Assembly (NCBI RefSeq): GCF_009905605.1 | Contig: NZ_JAAAKZ010000004.1 | Location: forward strand, 248,001 to 312,000 | Direction of reading: 5' to 3' | Length of the DNA stretch: 64,000 bases | Origin: Runella sp. CRIBMP | GTDB lineage: Bacteria; Bacteroidota; Bacteroidia; Cytophagales; Spirosomataceae | Shown: piece after piece, positions 51,310 through 59,894 of the stretch | Position numbering within the stretch: position 1 is the stretch's first letter | How the letters are laid out: each line of letters begins with the position of its first letter | Notes under the pieces: generated by a model | What the model was told of the DNA's origin: nothing | The model's input: only the letters and a program-made list of their open reading frames with translations | Databases searched by the model: none | Program-made: the position numbers and the translations under genes

Positions 51310-52836
51310 TCAAAACTTTTCAATTCGGGCTACCACAAAACCGTCATTGCCGGCAGAGGTCACGGTCTGATTTCCATAAACGGCCTTGTTTTCAAAATTT
51401 CCGACAACAAAAATATTGCCTGAAGTATCAATCGCTATGCCTTGTCCATAATCCTTAATCAGCCCCCCCGCCGACCTTACCCACTGAAAATCTCCGTTTG
51501 TATTATATTTTACGGCGTATAAATCATCATATCCTATTGAAAAAAGCGTTGTACCTCCAAACATCGCAGAAGTATGGAAAGCGCCCGTTAGGTAGACATT
51601 GCCGTCAGTATCAACCTTTATATCTTCACAGCTCTCATAATTTGTCCCCCCGGCACTTCTCAGCCATTGAATACTTCCGTTTGATGTATACTTTGCGATA
51701 AAAATATCAAAAACGCCTGAGGAGGTAGCGTACTTATTTTCAAAGCGTGCTGTTTCCGTAAAAGTACCGCTGATATAGACATTACCGTTGCCGTCTACGG
51801 CAACGGCCTGTCCCCTCTCAATGCTTGATCCTCCGGCCGAACGTACCCACTCTTTTCCGCCATTGGTATTGTATTTTGCCAAAAACACATCATTGGTACC
51901 TTCAGAGGTGAGCGGAGTGCCATCAAAAAATGCAGTTCCCGAATAAGTACCTGTCACGTATACATTTCCACCGGAATCGGCCGCGATGTCAAAACCGAAA
52001 TCACCGCTGGTCCCCCCGGCAGATTTTACCCATTGAAAGTTACCGTCGGTGGTATACTTTGCAATAAGTATATCGTCAAACGGTAACGGTGTAGAAGTAA
52101 CGGTCGTTGTTCCAAAAGTGGCTGTTCCCTGAAAATGCCCGGTGATATACGCATTTCCGGCAGCATCTAGGGCAATACTGTTTCCCCAGTCATTGTTTGG
52201 CCCTCCTGCCGATCTCACCCATTGTATGATACCGTTGGTGTTGTATTTAGCGATAAACAAATCACTGTTTCCAGCGGAAGTAAAGGTGATATTTTCAAAT
52301 GCTATCGTATCGGTATAATGCCCTGTTATATATACATTTCCACTCGCATCTACTGCAATCTCCTGCCCCCATTCTGTGCCCATTCCTCCTGCTGATTTCA
52401 CCCATTGGACCTGCCCATTGCGATTATATTTTGCGATAAATACATCATTAGTGTTTCCAACAGAAGTAATAGAAATATTCCCAAAAACAGAAGTGCCTGA
52501 GTAGTTTCCCGTTACATATAGATTGCCTGCATTATCAACAGCAATACCTTGTCCAATGCCTTCTGCATTGGACAGTGCAGCAATATTAGGAGCAAAGTCA
52601 GAAGCATTGGACTGTGTACATACCCACTTACTTCCATTGTACATTCGAAGGCATTTAAAGGTAAGGTCATACGCTAAATCGCCTTCAATTGGCCCAGATA
52701 GGGCCAAAATAGCATCATACGTGAGGCGTGGGTAGTTAAAGGAGGGCGTAACCCCAGTGGGAGTGATGGTAACATTCTGGGCATTAAGTCTTAAAATGAC
52801 CGCCATAAAGGCAAGAGAAAGAAAAAGTAATTGCAT
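51310..52836 (-). CDS. Secreted SBBP-repeat beta-propeller protein
   Basis: A 508-residue secreted protein, start chosen at MQLLFLSLAF, which gives a signal peptide ending near LNAQN. After an ~85-residue head there are seven repeats of about 60 residues, each with a G.xIAVDxxGNxYVTGxY core, an FIAKYNxNGxxQWVRSAGG end and a short linker; the last is partial. This is the SBBP pattern and should fold as a propeller. No C-terminal sorting domain is seen. Function unknown; a surface or secreted adhesion role is possible. The C9 tract at 52941 lies upstream. Confidence 0.85.
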   Translation of the reverse strand: MQLLFLSLAFMAVILRLNAQNVTITPTGVTPSFNYPRLTYDAILALSGPIEGDLAYDLTFKCLRMYNGSKWVCTQSNASDFAPNIAALSNAEGIGQGIAVDNAGNLYVTGNYSGTSVFGNISITSVGNTNDVFIAKYNRNGQVQWVKSAGGMGTEWGQEIAVDASGNVYITGHYTDTIAFENITFTSAGNSDLFIAKYNTNGIIQWVRSAGGPNNDWGNSIALDAAGNAYITGHFQGTATFGTTTVTSTPLPFDDILIAKYTTDGNFQWVKSAGGTSGDFGFDIAADSGGNVYVTGTYSGTAFFDGTPLTSEGTNDVFLAKYNTNGGKEWVRSAGGSSIERGQAVAVDGNGNVYISGTFTETARFENKYATSSGVFDIFIAKYTSNGSIQWLRSAGGTNYESCEDIKVDTDGNVYLTGAFHTSAMFGGTTLFSIGYDDLYAVKYNTNGDFQWVRSAGGLIKDYGQGIAIDTSGNIFVVGNFENKAVYGNQTVTSAGNDGFVVARIEKF

Positions 52837-52940
52837 TCTTAACGTTGGTATGAAGACAGTAATAAATATAGTGATGCTTTTCAAAGGGAAAAAAGAGGTG
52901 TAAGCATTATTTTACTTCAACTTACACTCTTATTTTTTTA

Positions 52941-52949
52941 CCCCCCCCC
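52941..52949. other. C9 homopolymer upstream of the SBBP gene
   Basis: Nine C on the + strand (nine G on the coding strand), preceded by T7A, about 105 bases before the SBBP start, in the gap between two minus-strand genes. Tracts of this length can slip during replication. Confidence 0.7.
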
Positions 52950-53035
52950 AGAAAGGAGTTTAAAGACCCCTTTTGAAGCCTTAATTGAGCTTAAATAACA
53001 TTTCCTAGAAGACTCTTAACCCCATAACTACAATC

Positions 53036-54184
53036 TCAGAATGCCTCACCCGTAAACAGATAAAAGTTGGGGCCGTCTTCGGAGAACCCAACGTCTAATC
53101 GGACATAAATATCCCGCCTTGGGAAAAGCAAATAACGCAGTCCTACGCCAGCAGTAGGGCGGATGTATTGGGTAGAAAATTTGCTGATTTTGGGGGCTAC
53201 AACGGCCGCTCCCGCAAAAGCAGCGGCCCCAAATCGCTTGCTAAAACCGAAGGGCAACCAGCGATGTTCTACCTGGGCGGCTATCATGTTTTTGTCGCGG
53301 TAACGGCCTGAATAATACCCCCGCATAATCATTTCCCCACCCATCAATGCCAGTTGGTTGAAGGGAATATTGCCCCCGTAAAAATTGCCATATACCTGCC
53401 AAGCCAGCACATTGCGCGGGCTCGTCGGATGATAGGAGCGCACATCCAGATTGACACCGTGAAATGTATATTCGCTGCCAATGCTTGGATGATATTTAAG
53501 ATAGGAGAGTTCACCAAAAAGGCCTTTTCTTACATTCAGCACATTGTGACGGTTATCGTACACCAACGCTACTCCCAGACCCACATTAATGGTTCCGTTG
53601 GTGCCTAGAGGTTTTTCGTAGAGGTGGTCTTTGGGCTGTTCAAACGCCGTGTTGTAGAGCTGCTGGTAGTCGATTTCGGGACCCACAAAAAGATTGGGAA
53701 TGATTTTTCTTAAAACCCGTTGCCGGAACAAAAGATAGTTGGCGTCGATCAATGCGGGCGCTTTAGCTGGGGGTTTTGGCCCAATGCCATAATAGAGAAG
53801 CGGAAACTTCTGGAAGCGCATTCGGCCTAGCAAAAACCAATTGTCTTGGTCTCCATAAATGGCATTATCGACCCATAGGCCATATTGGCCTTTCATCGTG
53901 ACAAAGCCAAACGCTTGCACTTCACTTAGGCGGTTGAGGGTATCATTTTTGGCCTGAAAAAGCAGGAGCGACGATACCCCAAACTCAAAGCTAGTTTCGG
54001 GCGCGTAAGCCAGCGTAGGATAAAACCGGTAACTGGGTTTGCCAGGGGCGGTAGTGTCTGATATTGTTTTTTTTATAAAATTTTTGAACCGACTATCCTG
54101 TCCCAACAAGGGAGCGGCCAATCCAAAAAAGCCCATCAAAAAAAGCAGAAATATCCGCTGCAACATCAACATAGTATCAATCAT
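53036..54184 (-). CDS. BamA/TamA-type outer-membrane beta-barrel protein
   Basis: A 382-residue outer-membrane protein. The signal peptide runs MLQRIFLLFLMGFFGLAAPL to LGQ. The body is a single beta-barrel with the YRFYPTLAYAPETSFEFGV start, alternating strands, and the L6-like motif MRGYYSGRYRDKN, ending in the aromatic terminal FYLFTGEAF. No POTRA domains are visible, so it is a barrel-only member. The frame is open to a TTG at 54208; the ATG at 54184 is used. Function unknown, possibly lipid or solute passage. Confidence 0.82.
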   Translation of the reverse strand: MIDTMLMLQRIFLLFLMGFFGLAAPLLGQDSRFKNFIKKTISDTTAPGKPSYRFYPTLAYAPETSFEFGVSSLLLFQAKNDTLNRLSEVQAFGFVTMKGQYGLWVDNAIYGDQDNWFLLGRMRFQKFPLLYYGIGPKPPAKAPALIDANYLLFRQRVLRKIIPNLFVGPEIDYQQLYNTAFEQPKDHLYEKPLGTNGTINVGLGVALVYDNRHNVLNVRKGLFGELSYLKYHPSIGSEYTFHGVNLDVRSYHPTSPRNVLAWQVYGNFYGGNIPFNQLALMGGEMIMRGYYSGRYRDKNMIAAQVEHRWLPFGFSKRFGAAAFAGAAVVAPKISKFSTQYIRPTAGVGLRYLLFPRRDIYVRLDVGFSEDGPNFYLFTGEAF

Positions 54185-54288
54185 TGTGTAGATATAAACC
54201 CAACTCAAATAAAACCGTTCCTGTAATTTGGCATTTAGTTGAATTAACGTCCACTTTGTCGAAGATGTTTTAATATTTCGGCTTGATA

Positions 54289-55047
54289 TTATACAACGTC
54301 CAATGCCGCAATTTGTGGTTTGTAAGCTTCGGGCAAAATCACATTTTTGAGGTAGTTCTCTACTTTTAGTAATCTTAGAAGCTTGTAGGTGCCAATTGCC
54401 GACGCAAAAATGGGGAATTTGCCGAGCCTAAGTAGCCTGTTTACCCTTGGAGGAACGACCAAAATCTGCGCTTGTTTGAGCAAAAAAAATCGGAATGAAC
54501 CTAAATGTTTTTTGTACTGCTGGTAAAGATCAAGGGTGAATTGGCTTGATAGTAAGTTTTCTTGGATGTGTTCTTCGCGCATTTTTAGCCATTCATCAAA
54601 ATGTACGGGTAAGCCTTTGATGCCCATTCTTGCCCCGACGCGGTAAAATACCTCAAATACTTCCTCTTTTTCCGGATGGGTCAATTTTCGTTCCAGTAAC
54701 TCAAACGAACGGATGGAATAATCGATAAGCATAAAAAGAACGTCGCGGTAGGCCCAATCGGGGATTTGAGCACCTCTTTTCTGCTCAACGCCCTGATGAA
54801 TCGCCGCGATTTTGTCAATGGCAAAAAGGGCCTCGCTATACTCCGAAAAAACGATTTGCCGGGCGTACGAAACGGTTGAAAATAAACGCCCCAGCGGGTC
54901 GGAGGGGAGTTTGCCCGTGAAATAAAGCCAATCTACGGCCTTGTTTAACGCAAACTCGGCGGAGGCGCCCGCAAAGATAAATAGGATTGTGTCGGCTTTG
55001 CCCCATATTTTCCGAACGATGGAATCAGGCGCTGCAAAGTATTTCAT
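54289..55047 (-). CDS. DUF2236 (MpaB-type oxygenase family) protein
   Basis: A 252-residue mostly helical protein. The opening KIWGKADTILFIFAGASAEF, then PSDPLGRLFSTVSYARQIVF and the DWAYRDVLFMLIDYSIRSFELL block resemble DUF2236 proteins, a family that includes MpaB-type oxygenases and latex-clearing relatives. The haem-binding His of characterised members is not obvious to me by eye. It stands alone between the barrel gene and a 458-base gap. Confidence 0.65.
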   Translation of the reverse strand: MKYFAAPDSIVRKIWGKADTILFIFAGASAEFALNKAVDWLYFTGKLPSDPLGRLFSTVSYARQIVFSEYSEALFAIDKIAAIHQGVEQKRGAQIPDWAYRDVLFMLIDYSIRSFELLERKLTHPEKEEVFEVFYRVGARMGIKGLPVHFDEWLKMREEHIQENLLSSQFTLDLYQQYKKHLGSFRFFLLKQAQILVVPPRVNRLLRLGKFPIFASAIGTYKLLRLLKVENYLKNVILPEAYKPQIAALDVV

Positions 55048-55335
55048 TTTATGAATTTAGATTTGTTTTCGTTTTTTCAATCAGAAACAGCAAGGTAAAT
55101 ATAAAAATGTTTCAAAAAGTACTTTTGTTTACAAAGTAAATTAAAAGTATTGATTTTGTCAATAGGGCATAACTTCCGTGCTTATGGGTGGAGTAGTAAA
55201 ACCCGTGATTTATGTAAAAAAAGGCAAAATATACATAACACTTTTTTCTTGGATTATTCCCTAATTGAAGACTAAATGCACGTTATTTTATTGCATAAAT
55301 ACAAAGGATTAAAAAATTGACAATCTGAATGTTAT

Positions 55336-55352
55336 GGCCTAATTATTAGGCC
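55336..55352. promoter_or_regulatory. Perfect 17-base palindrome
   Basis: GGCCTAAT-T-ATTAGGCC in the 458-base gap between the divergent DUF2236 and glycosyltransferase genes. It may be an operator. The rest of 55048-55505 is very AT-rich; I see no gene or terminator in it. Confidence 0.4.
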
Positions 55353-55505
55353 GTAAATAAGTATATATGCATAATTAATTTAAACTTCACAAAGAGACGA
55401 TAAATTACAGATAATCAATCTTTTATGCTCTTCGCGCCACTGCAACTTTTCACGAATAAATTTGCTTAATTACTTGCCCACACTTCCCTAATTTAAACTG
55501 ACTGA

Positions 55506-57305
55506 ATGGTGCACTATGGAATAGGTTGGTTTGTTGATGAATGGCCATTCATCTATTATTCAATCGGATTTGTTTTACTCATTGTTTTGGGACTTGCCTC
55601 GGGCCTTGTGCCTGATTATACCGCTAAAATGTCCGCAAAAAGTCATTTTGGACTGCTCGTGGTGATGATTATATTTCTCCGGATTCCGAGTATTGGGTTC
55701 AATGAAGAACTCAACCCCGACGAAAGCCAGATGATGGCGCAGGCCATTACGCTAAGGCAAAAACCCATATTCTGGGCGTCGGTAGATGGCACTACTTCTG
55801 GCCCGCTCAACAGTTATGCGCTTTTGTTACCCGCCGTTTTGGGTCTTCCCCTCGATTATACGGCGGCCCGCATCACCGCATTGGCATTGATTTTAGTTGC
55901 TTTTTACTTCTTTTATCGCAGTCTACAACGGATGTCTACGCCAATCGTCACTCGTTTGACCGCCCTGGCGGTTGCCGTCTTCTTTGGTTGGACAACTTGG
56001 TCTGATTTTCTGCATTACAGCAGTGAACTGGCTGCCCTGCCCTTATTGACGGCTTGCTTCTACATTGCTTGTCGGTGGATGAGTGGCGCAAAACGCTCAC
56101 CGATTGACTTATACCTGATGGGTTTTATGGCGGGGTTGATTCCGTTTTGCAAGTTGCAGGCTTTGCCAGTTATTGCGGGTCCGTTGTTGGTTCTTGCTTT
56201 TTTTCTGCTTCGAGCCCAGCGACCCAACTACGGGGCACTTTTTATGTTGATGGGCGGCGGAGCGAGCAGTATCGGTATCATTCTTATGGTATGCGCCCAC
56301 TATGGCGTATTAGATGACTTTTATACCTACTATTTGCTGGCAAATTTGATTGGTTATGAAGAATTAAACCAATATTCAACGATGTTGCCCCATACACTTT
56401 GGGAGAGGTTCATTGCCCTGCCAACCTATCTGGGGCATCATCTTGATATTCTTGCGCTCTTCGCTTTGATTGTGCCGTTGTTGTTGCTGCGGTTTTTGAA
56501 GGTCAATCCTTTTGTCAATAAAACGGGAGGCTATCAATGGATTGTGGTCATGGTGGCGGTTACGTTGGGGCTGTCTCTTTTTGCGGTTTTTAAACCCGAA
56601 ACGCAATTTAGTCATTACCTGCTTTTTGCCGTTTTTCCTCTGGGCTGGATGCTCGGCGTTTGTCTTTCGCCGTTGCTAAAAGAGAACGGTTCTCCTGAAA
56701 ACAGGTGGCCAACTTGGGTGTTTATGGCGACGATATTCTTCTTTATTTTTCTACGGTTTACTCTGTACGGCTATTTCAGTACCTACAGTGTGGCTTTAGT
56801 GACCTTTCCGCCAATGAGTAACAATGACGTGGGAAGAGGGGCTTCGGTAGCCTTCAAGATTAATCCTTACCTCGCGGTTTTTCCGCGTTATGCCCGTTTG
56901 CAACAATCAGCCGTTGCCGTATGGATTCAACAAGCTACTAAACCGACAGATTGCATTGCCGTGTGGGGCTGGAACTGCCGTTTATACGTTGAAAGTCAAA
57001 GGCGGCAGGGAACGGCAGAAACGCATTCGCAACGTAGTATTATGAAGAACTCGTTTCAGGCGGTGTACCTTGAAAAATACATTCGGAATCTTCAAGAAAA
57101 CCAACCCGCTTTATTCTTGGATGCGGTAGGACCTAACAATTTGATGTTTACGCTAAAATCGCAGCGGCATGAATCTTACCTAGTATTGAATCGTATGGTA
57201 GCAAGAGACTATTCTTTCGTCAAGGAAATTGACAGTATTCGAATTTATCAACGAAAAGACCTCATTCGTCAAGCACCTACTCAGGTATCGTTGTCGAGGC
57301 ATTGA
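55506..57305 (+). CDS. GT-C-type membrane glycosyltransferase (family 39-like)
   Basis: A 599-residue integral membrane protein with about ten to eleven hydrophobic spans up to residue 420 and a soluble C-terminal domain. The first long loop has NEELNPDESQMMAQAITL, containing the acidic catalytic-type motif of GT-C glycosyltransferases (ArnT/PMT group), followed by ARITALALILVAFYFFYRSL. They move a sugar from a lipid carrier to a periplasmic acceptor. Donor and acceptor are unknown. Alone in its transcription unit. Confidence 0.75.
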   Translation: MVHYGIGWFVDEWPFIYYSIGFVLLIVLGLASGLVPDYTAKMSAKSHFGLLVVMIIFLRIPSIGFNEELNPDESQMMAQAITLRQKPIFWASVDGTTSGPLNSYALLLPAVLGLPLDYTAARITALALILVAFYFFYRSLQRMSTPIVTRLTALAVAVFFGWTTWSDFLHYSSELAALPLLTACFYIACRWMSGAKRSPIDLYLMGFMAGLIPFCKLQALPVIAGPLLVLAFFLLRAQRPNYGALFMLMGGGASSIGIILMVCAHYGVLDDFYTYYLLANLIGYEELNQYSTMLPHTLWERFIALPTYLGHHLDILALFALIVPLLLLRFLKVNPFVNKTGGYQWIVVMVAVTLGLSLFAVFKPETQFSHYLLFAVFPLGWMLGVCLSPLLKENGSPENRWPTWVFMATIFFFIFLRFTLYGYFSTYSVALVTFPPMSNNDVGRGASVAFKINPYLAVFPRYARLQQSAVAVWIQQATKPTDCIAVWGWNCRLYVESQRRQGTAETHSQRSIMKNSFQAVYLEKYIRNLQENQPALFLDAVGPNNLMFTLKSQRHESYLVLNRMVARDYSFVKEIDSIRIYQRKDLIRQAPTQVSLSRH

Positions 57306-57412
57306 AAGTGCCATGCCTGCTTCCAAAAAAGCAGCCGTTTTCTAAAAATTCAAAATTGCGAGTCGTATTTTGAGCGATAAATTCACCCGCCAAAAGGTTA
57401 ATTTCGCAGGCA

Positions 57413-57449
57413 AATAGGTAGGTTTCACCGGTGAATAGGTAGGATTCAC
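57413..57449. repeat. Short tandem-like repeat
   Basis: AATAGGTAGGTTTCAC (57413-57428) and AATAGGTAGGATTCAC (57434-57449) differ by one base and are 21 bases apart, in the gap between the glycosyltransferase and histidine kinase genes. No function is evident. Confidence 0.5.
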
Positions 57450-57483
57450 GGCTTTTAGGGATAAAAATGAATAAAAGTTTATG

Positions 57484-57660
57484 TTACTTTGCTACCGTAG
57501 TCTAAAGAGTTCAGCAACCAGTGTGTTCCTGTATTCTATAGTCAACTCAATGTTATGAAAGATAAAGTGAGCCGTGAAAGCGGTTTTTGAAGATTTATTC
57601 AAGTAGGGTAAAGTTGTTGCATGACCCGTTCTCTTTGAGAGCGGGTCATGTTTTTTTTTG
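57484..57660 (+). ncRNA. Possible small RNA
   Basis: A promoter-like box TTACTTTG (57484-57491) is followed after ~130 bases by a strong rho-independent terminator on the same strand. No convincing reading frame lies between (the longest ATG-initiated one near 57555 has 11 codons). The transcript would be about 160 nt and would run antisense to nothing. No TTTG box is visible upstream, so the promoter is weak evidence. Confidence 0.3.
57620..57659 (+). terminator. Strong rho-independent terminator
   Basis: CATGACCCGTTCTC (57620-57633) pairs with GAGAGCGGGTCATG (57637-57650) with one G-T pair and a 3-base loop, followed by nine T. It lies 315 bases after the glycosyltransferase stop, far for that gene alone. 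Confidence 0.85.
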
Positions 57661-57678
57661 ACACCACTACCAAGCATC

Positions 57679-59046
57679 TTATATTGAAATGGCTGGCAAA
57701 CGGACCGAAACGGTGGTGCCTTCTGTGGGGATAGATTGAATATTTAGCACACCCCGATGAATGGTAACGATTTTTTCGGCCAACGTCAGGCCCAGCCCAA
57801 AGCCTTTTATCGTTCCTACATTCTCGGCCCGCATCATGGGCAAAAATACCTCTGAAAGTCGGGCGTTGGGAATGCCGATTCCTTGGTCAATAATATCAAT
57901 TATGACCCAGAATGGTTGGCAGGTGATCACTGCTTGTACGGGCTTAAAATCAGAGTATTTACAGGCGTTGTCAATAATATTTATCAAAGCCGTGCGCAGC
58001 AAGCTATTGTTGCCGACCACCTTAATGCGCGGGCTGTTTTCGATAAATACTTCGGTCAATTGCAAATCAATTTGTTGATGGGGGTACTTTTCCTGAAAAT
58101 AGCCCACGGTGTCCAAAATCGTATCTACCAAATTGACATCTTCCATGAGTCGATTAGGGTTTAGCCCTTCTACCTCCGTCAGGTGCAGGAGCGAATTGGC
58201 CAACTCAATGGCGTCTTCCAGCCGATGCAGCGCTTTTTCCATGCTCTCGCGGGTGGCTTCGGGGGTTTGGTCGTAGGCGAGGCCCGTTTCCAACATTCCC
58301 TTTACGACCGTCAGCGGCGTTCGGATTTCGTGGGAAGCATACCCAATAAAATGCTCATGGCTGACGGCCAATTTTTGTAGCCGACTCAACAGTTGATTGA
58401 ATGAGCCCGCCAAGTAACTTGCTTCGTCGGGTTCGGCTTTATAAGATAGACGAAATGAAAAATCGTTGACGGTAGCGGTATTTATCTGACTGATTAAGCG
58501 GTCAAACGGCTGCATGGCCCGCCGCGCAAACAAAAAGCCTGCTAATATAATTACCGCCAATGATAAAATGTTGCCGCCCAAAAGGATGGCAAATAAGTTA
58601 GTGCTGGTCTGGTGCCCGTTGAGGTCATAAGCCGTTACGACGACCACATAATTTCGGTTTTGGTAATTGAAAGACAGCGCTACGCCTTCTTTGGGGGAGG
58701 GCCATTCGGGCGTTTTGTAGGTAAAATACATCTCTTTACGGCGCGCTTCCCGGAGCAGGTCTTTGGTTGGTACATAGTCGTGCGGACCTGTGGAGGAATA
58801 AATGAGATTGTTTTCAACGTCAAAAATCATTTCTTTTTGCTCGGGCAAAATGAGAAAGCTGAACCGGTGAAATTCACTGCGATTCAGAAAATAGGTTTGG
58901 GCCGAGAGCGCACGGCGTTGCAGCCGGGTACGCATCATCGAACGGCGGTACGATTCGTAGGCTTCAAAAATAAATAAAGAAAACAGCACGAGTATCGTGG
59001 CTACCAATAACCCAAACGCAATCGTCACTTTTTCTTTGATGCTCAT
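57679..59046 (-). CDS. Sensor histidine kinase
   Basis: Membrane sensor of a two-component system, 455 residues. Spans at about 8-30 and 152-172 enclose a ~120-residue periplasmic domain. HAMP follows (about 173-230), then HisKA with the phospho-acceptor in GYASHEIRTPLTVVKGML, and HATPase with NIIDNACKYSD (N box), DQGIGI (G1) and GFGLGLTLAEKIV (G2). Its ATG overlaps the stop of the response regulator gene. The divergent TolC/RND genes next door suggest efflux control in response to metals or toxic compounds. Confidence 0.93.
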   Translation of the reverse strand: MSIKEKVTIAFGLLVATILVLFSLFIFEAYESYRRSMMRTRLQRRALSAQTYFLNRSEFHRFSFLILPEQKEMIFDVENNLIYSSTGPHDYVPTKDLLREARRKEMYFTYKTPEWPSPKEGVALSFNYQNRNYVVVVTAYDLNGHQTSTNLFAILLGGNILSLAVIILAGFLFARRAMQPFDRLISQINTATVNDFSFRLSYKAEPDEASYLAGSFNQLLSRLQKLAVSHEHFIGYASHEIRTPLTVVKGMLETGLAYDQTPEATRESMEKALHRLEDAIELANSLLHLTEVEGLNPNRLMEDVNLVDTILDTVGYFQEKYPHQQIDLQLTEVFIENSPRIKVVGNNSLLRTALINIIDNACKYSDFKPVQAVITCQPFWVIIDIIDQGIGIPNARLSEVFLPMMRAENVGTIKGFGLGLTLAEKIVTIHRGVLNIQSIPTEGTTVSVRLPAISI

Positions 59047-59720
59047 GGCTCAGCCCCAATCATGTATCCAACCCCAAAAACGGTATGAACGAGTTTTGGC
59101 TCTACGGTGTCTATTTTTCGACGCAAGTAATTGATGTACACGTCTACTACGTTGGTGTTGGTATTAAAATGTACATCCCACACATTTTCCTGAATGCTCA
59201 CTCGACTCACTACGCGCCCCTGATTCACCAACAGGTACTCCAGCAGGGCGTACTCCCGGGCGGTCAGAGTAATGCGCTGACCTGCCCGCCAAACCTGATG
59301 CGATTGCGTGTCTAGTTCCAAGTCCAGCAGGGTCAGGCGTTTGGGTAATAGCGGGCGGGAAGAATGCCGCCTTGCAAGGGCTTTTAGTCTGAATACCAGT
59401 TCTTTGAAAGCAAAAGGTTTGGTGAGATAATCATCGGCTCCCGATTCAAACCCCAGTACTTTGTTGTCAAGACTCCCCAGCGCCGTTAATAATATCACGG
59501 GAATGGCGGGCCAGTTTTGTTTGATAAATCGGCACAAATCATACCCATTTAGGCCTGGAATATTTACATCCAGCACCACCACATCATAGCTGTGCTCATT
59601 GACCAAACTGCGCCCTATGATTCCGTCGTAAGCCATCGAAACGGGAATGCCCTCCGACTGTAAACCCTTCTGAATGAACTGTGCCAGTTCAACGTCATCT
59701 TCTACCAATAATACATTCAT
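59043..59720 (-). CDS. OmpR-family response regulator
   Basis: DNA-binding partner of the kinase, 225 residues. Receiver domain 1-115 with the phospho-Asp in VVVLDVNIPGLNGYDL and the conserved Lys in DDYLTKPFAFKELV; winged-helix DNA-binding domain about 125-222 with LTAREYALLEYLLVNQGRVV and the TNVVDVYINYLRRKI recognition helix. It precedes the kinase gene by overlap and is divergent from the TolC gene across a 174-base gap, which likely holds its target site. Confidence 0.93.
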   Translation of the reverse strand: MNVLLVEDDVELAQFIQKGLQSEGIPVSMAYDGIIGRSLVNEHSYDVVVLDVNIPGLNGYDLCRFIKQNWPAIPVILLTALGSLDNKVLGFESGADDYLTKPFAFKELVFRLKALARRHSSRPLLPKRLTLLDLELDTQSHQVWRAGQRITLTAREYALLEYLLVNQGRVVSRVSIQENVWDVHFNTNTNVVDVYINYLRRKIDTVEPKLVHTVFGVGYMIGAEP

Positions 59721-59894
59721 AACACCCTAAAAACACTTTTGAATGGCTAATTCTACCACTAAAGTAACCATTAAACGGCTTGAAATTGGTTTCTAATCAA
59801 ATTCTAATAAATCACTAATGAGTCTTTAATGAGCGTGGTGGTTATTTTGAAGGGTGAAACGACACCTCCACCCATTTCTTAATTTATTGCACAA

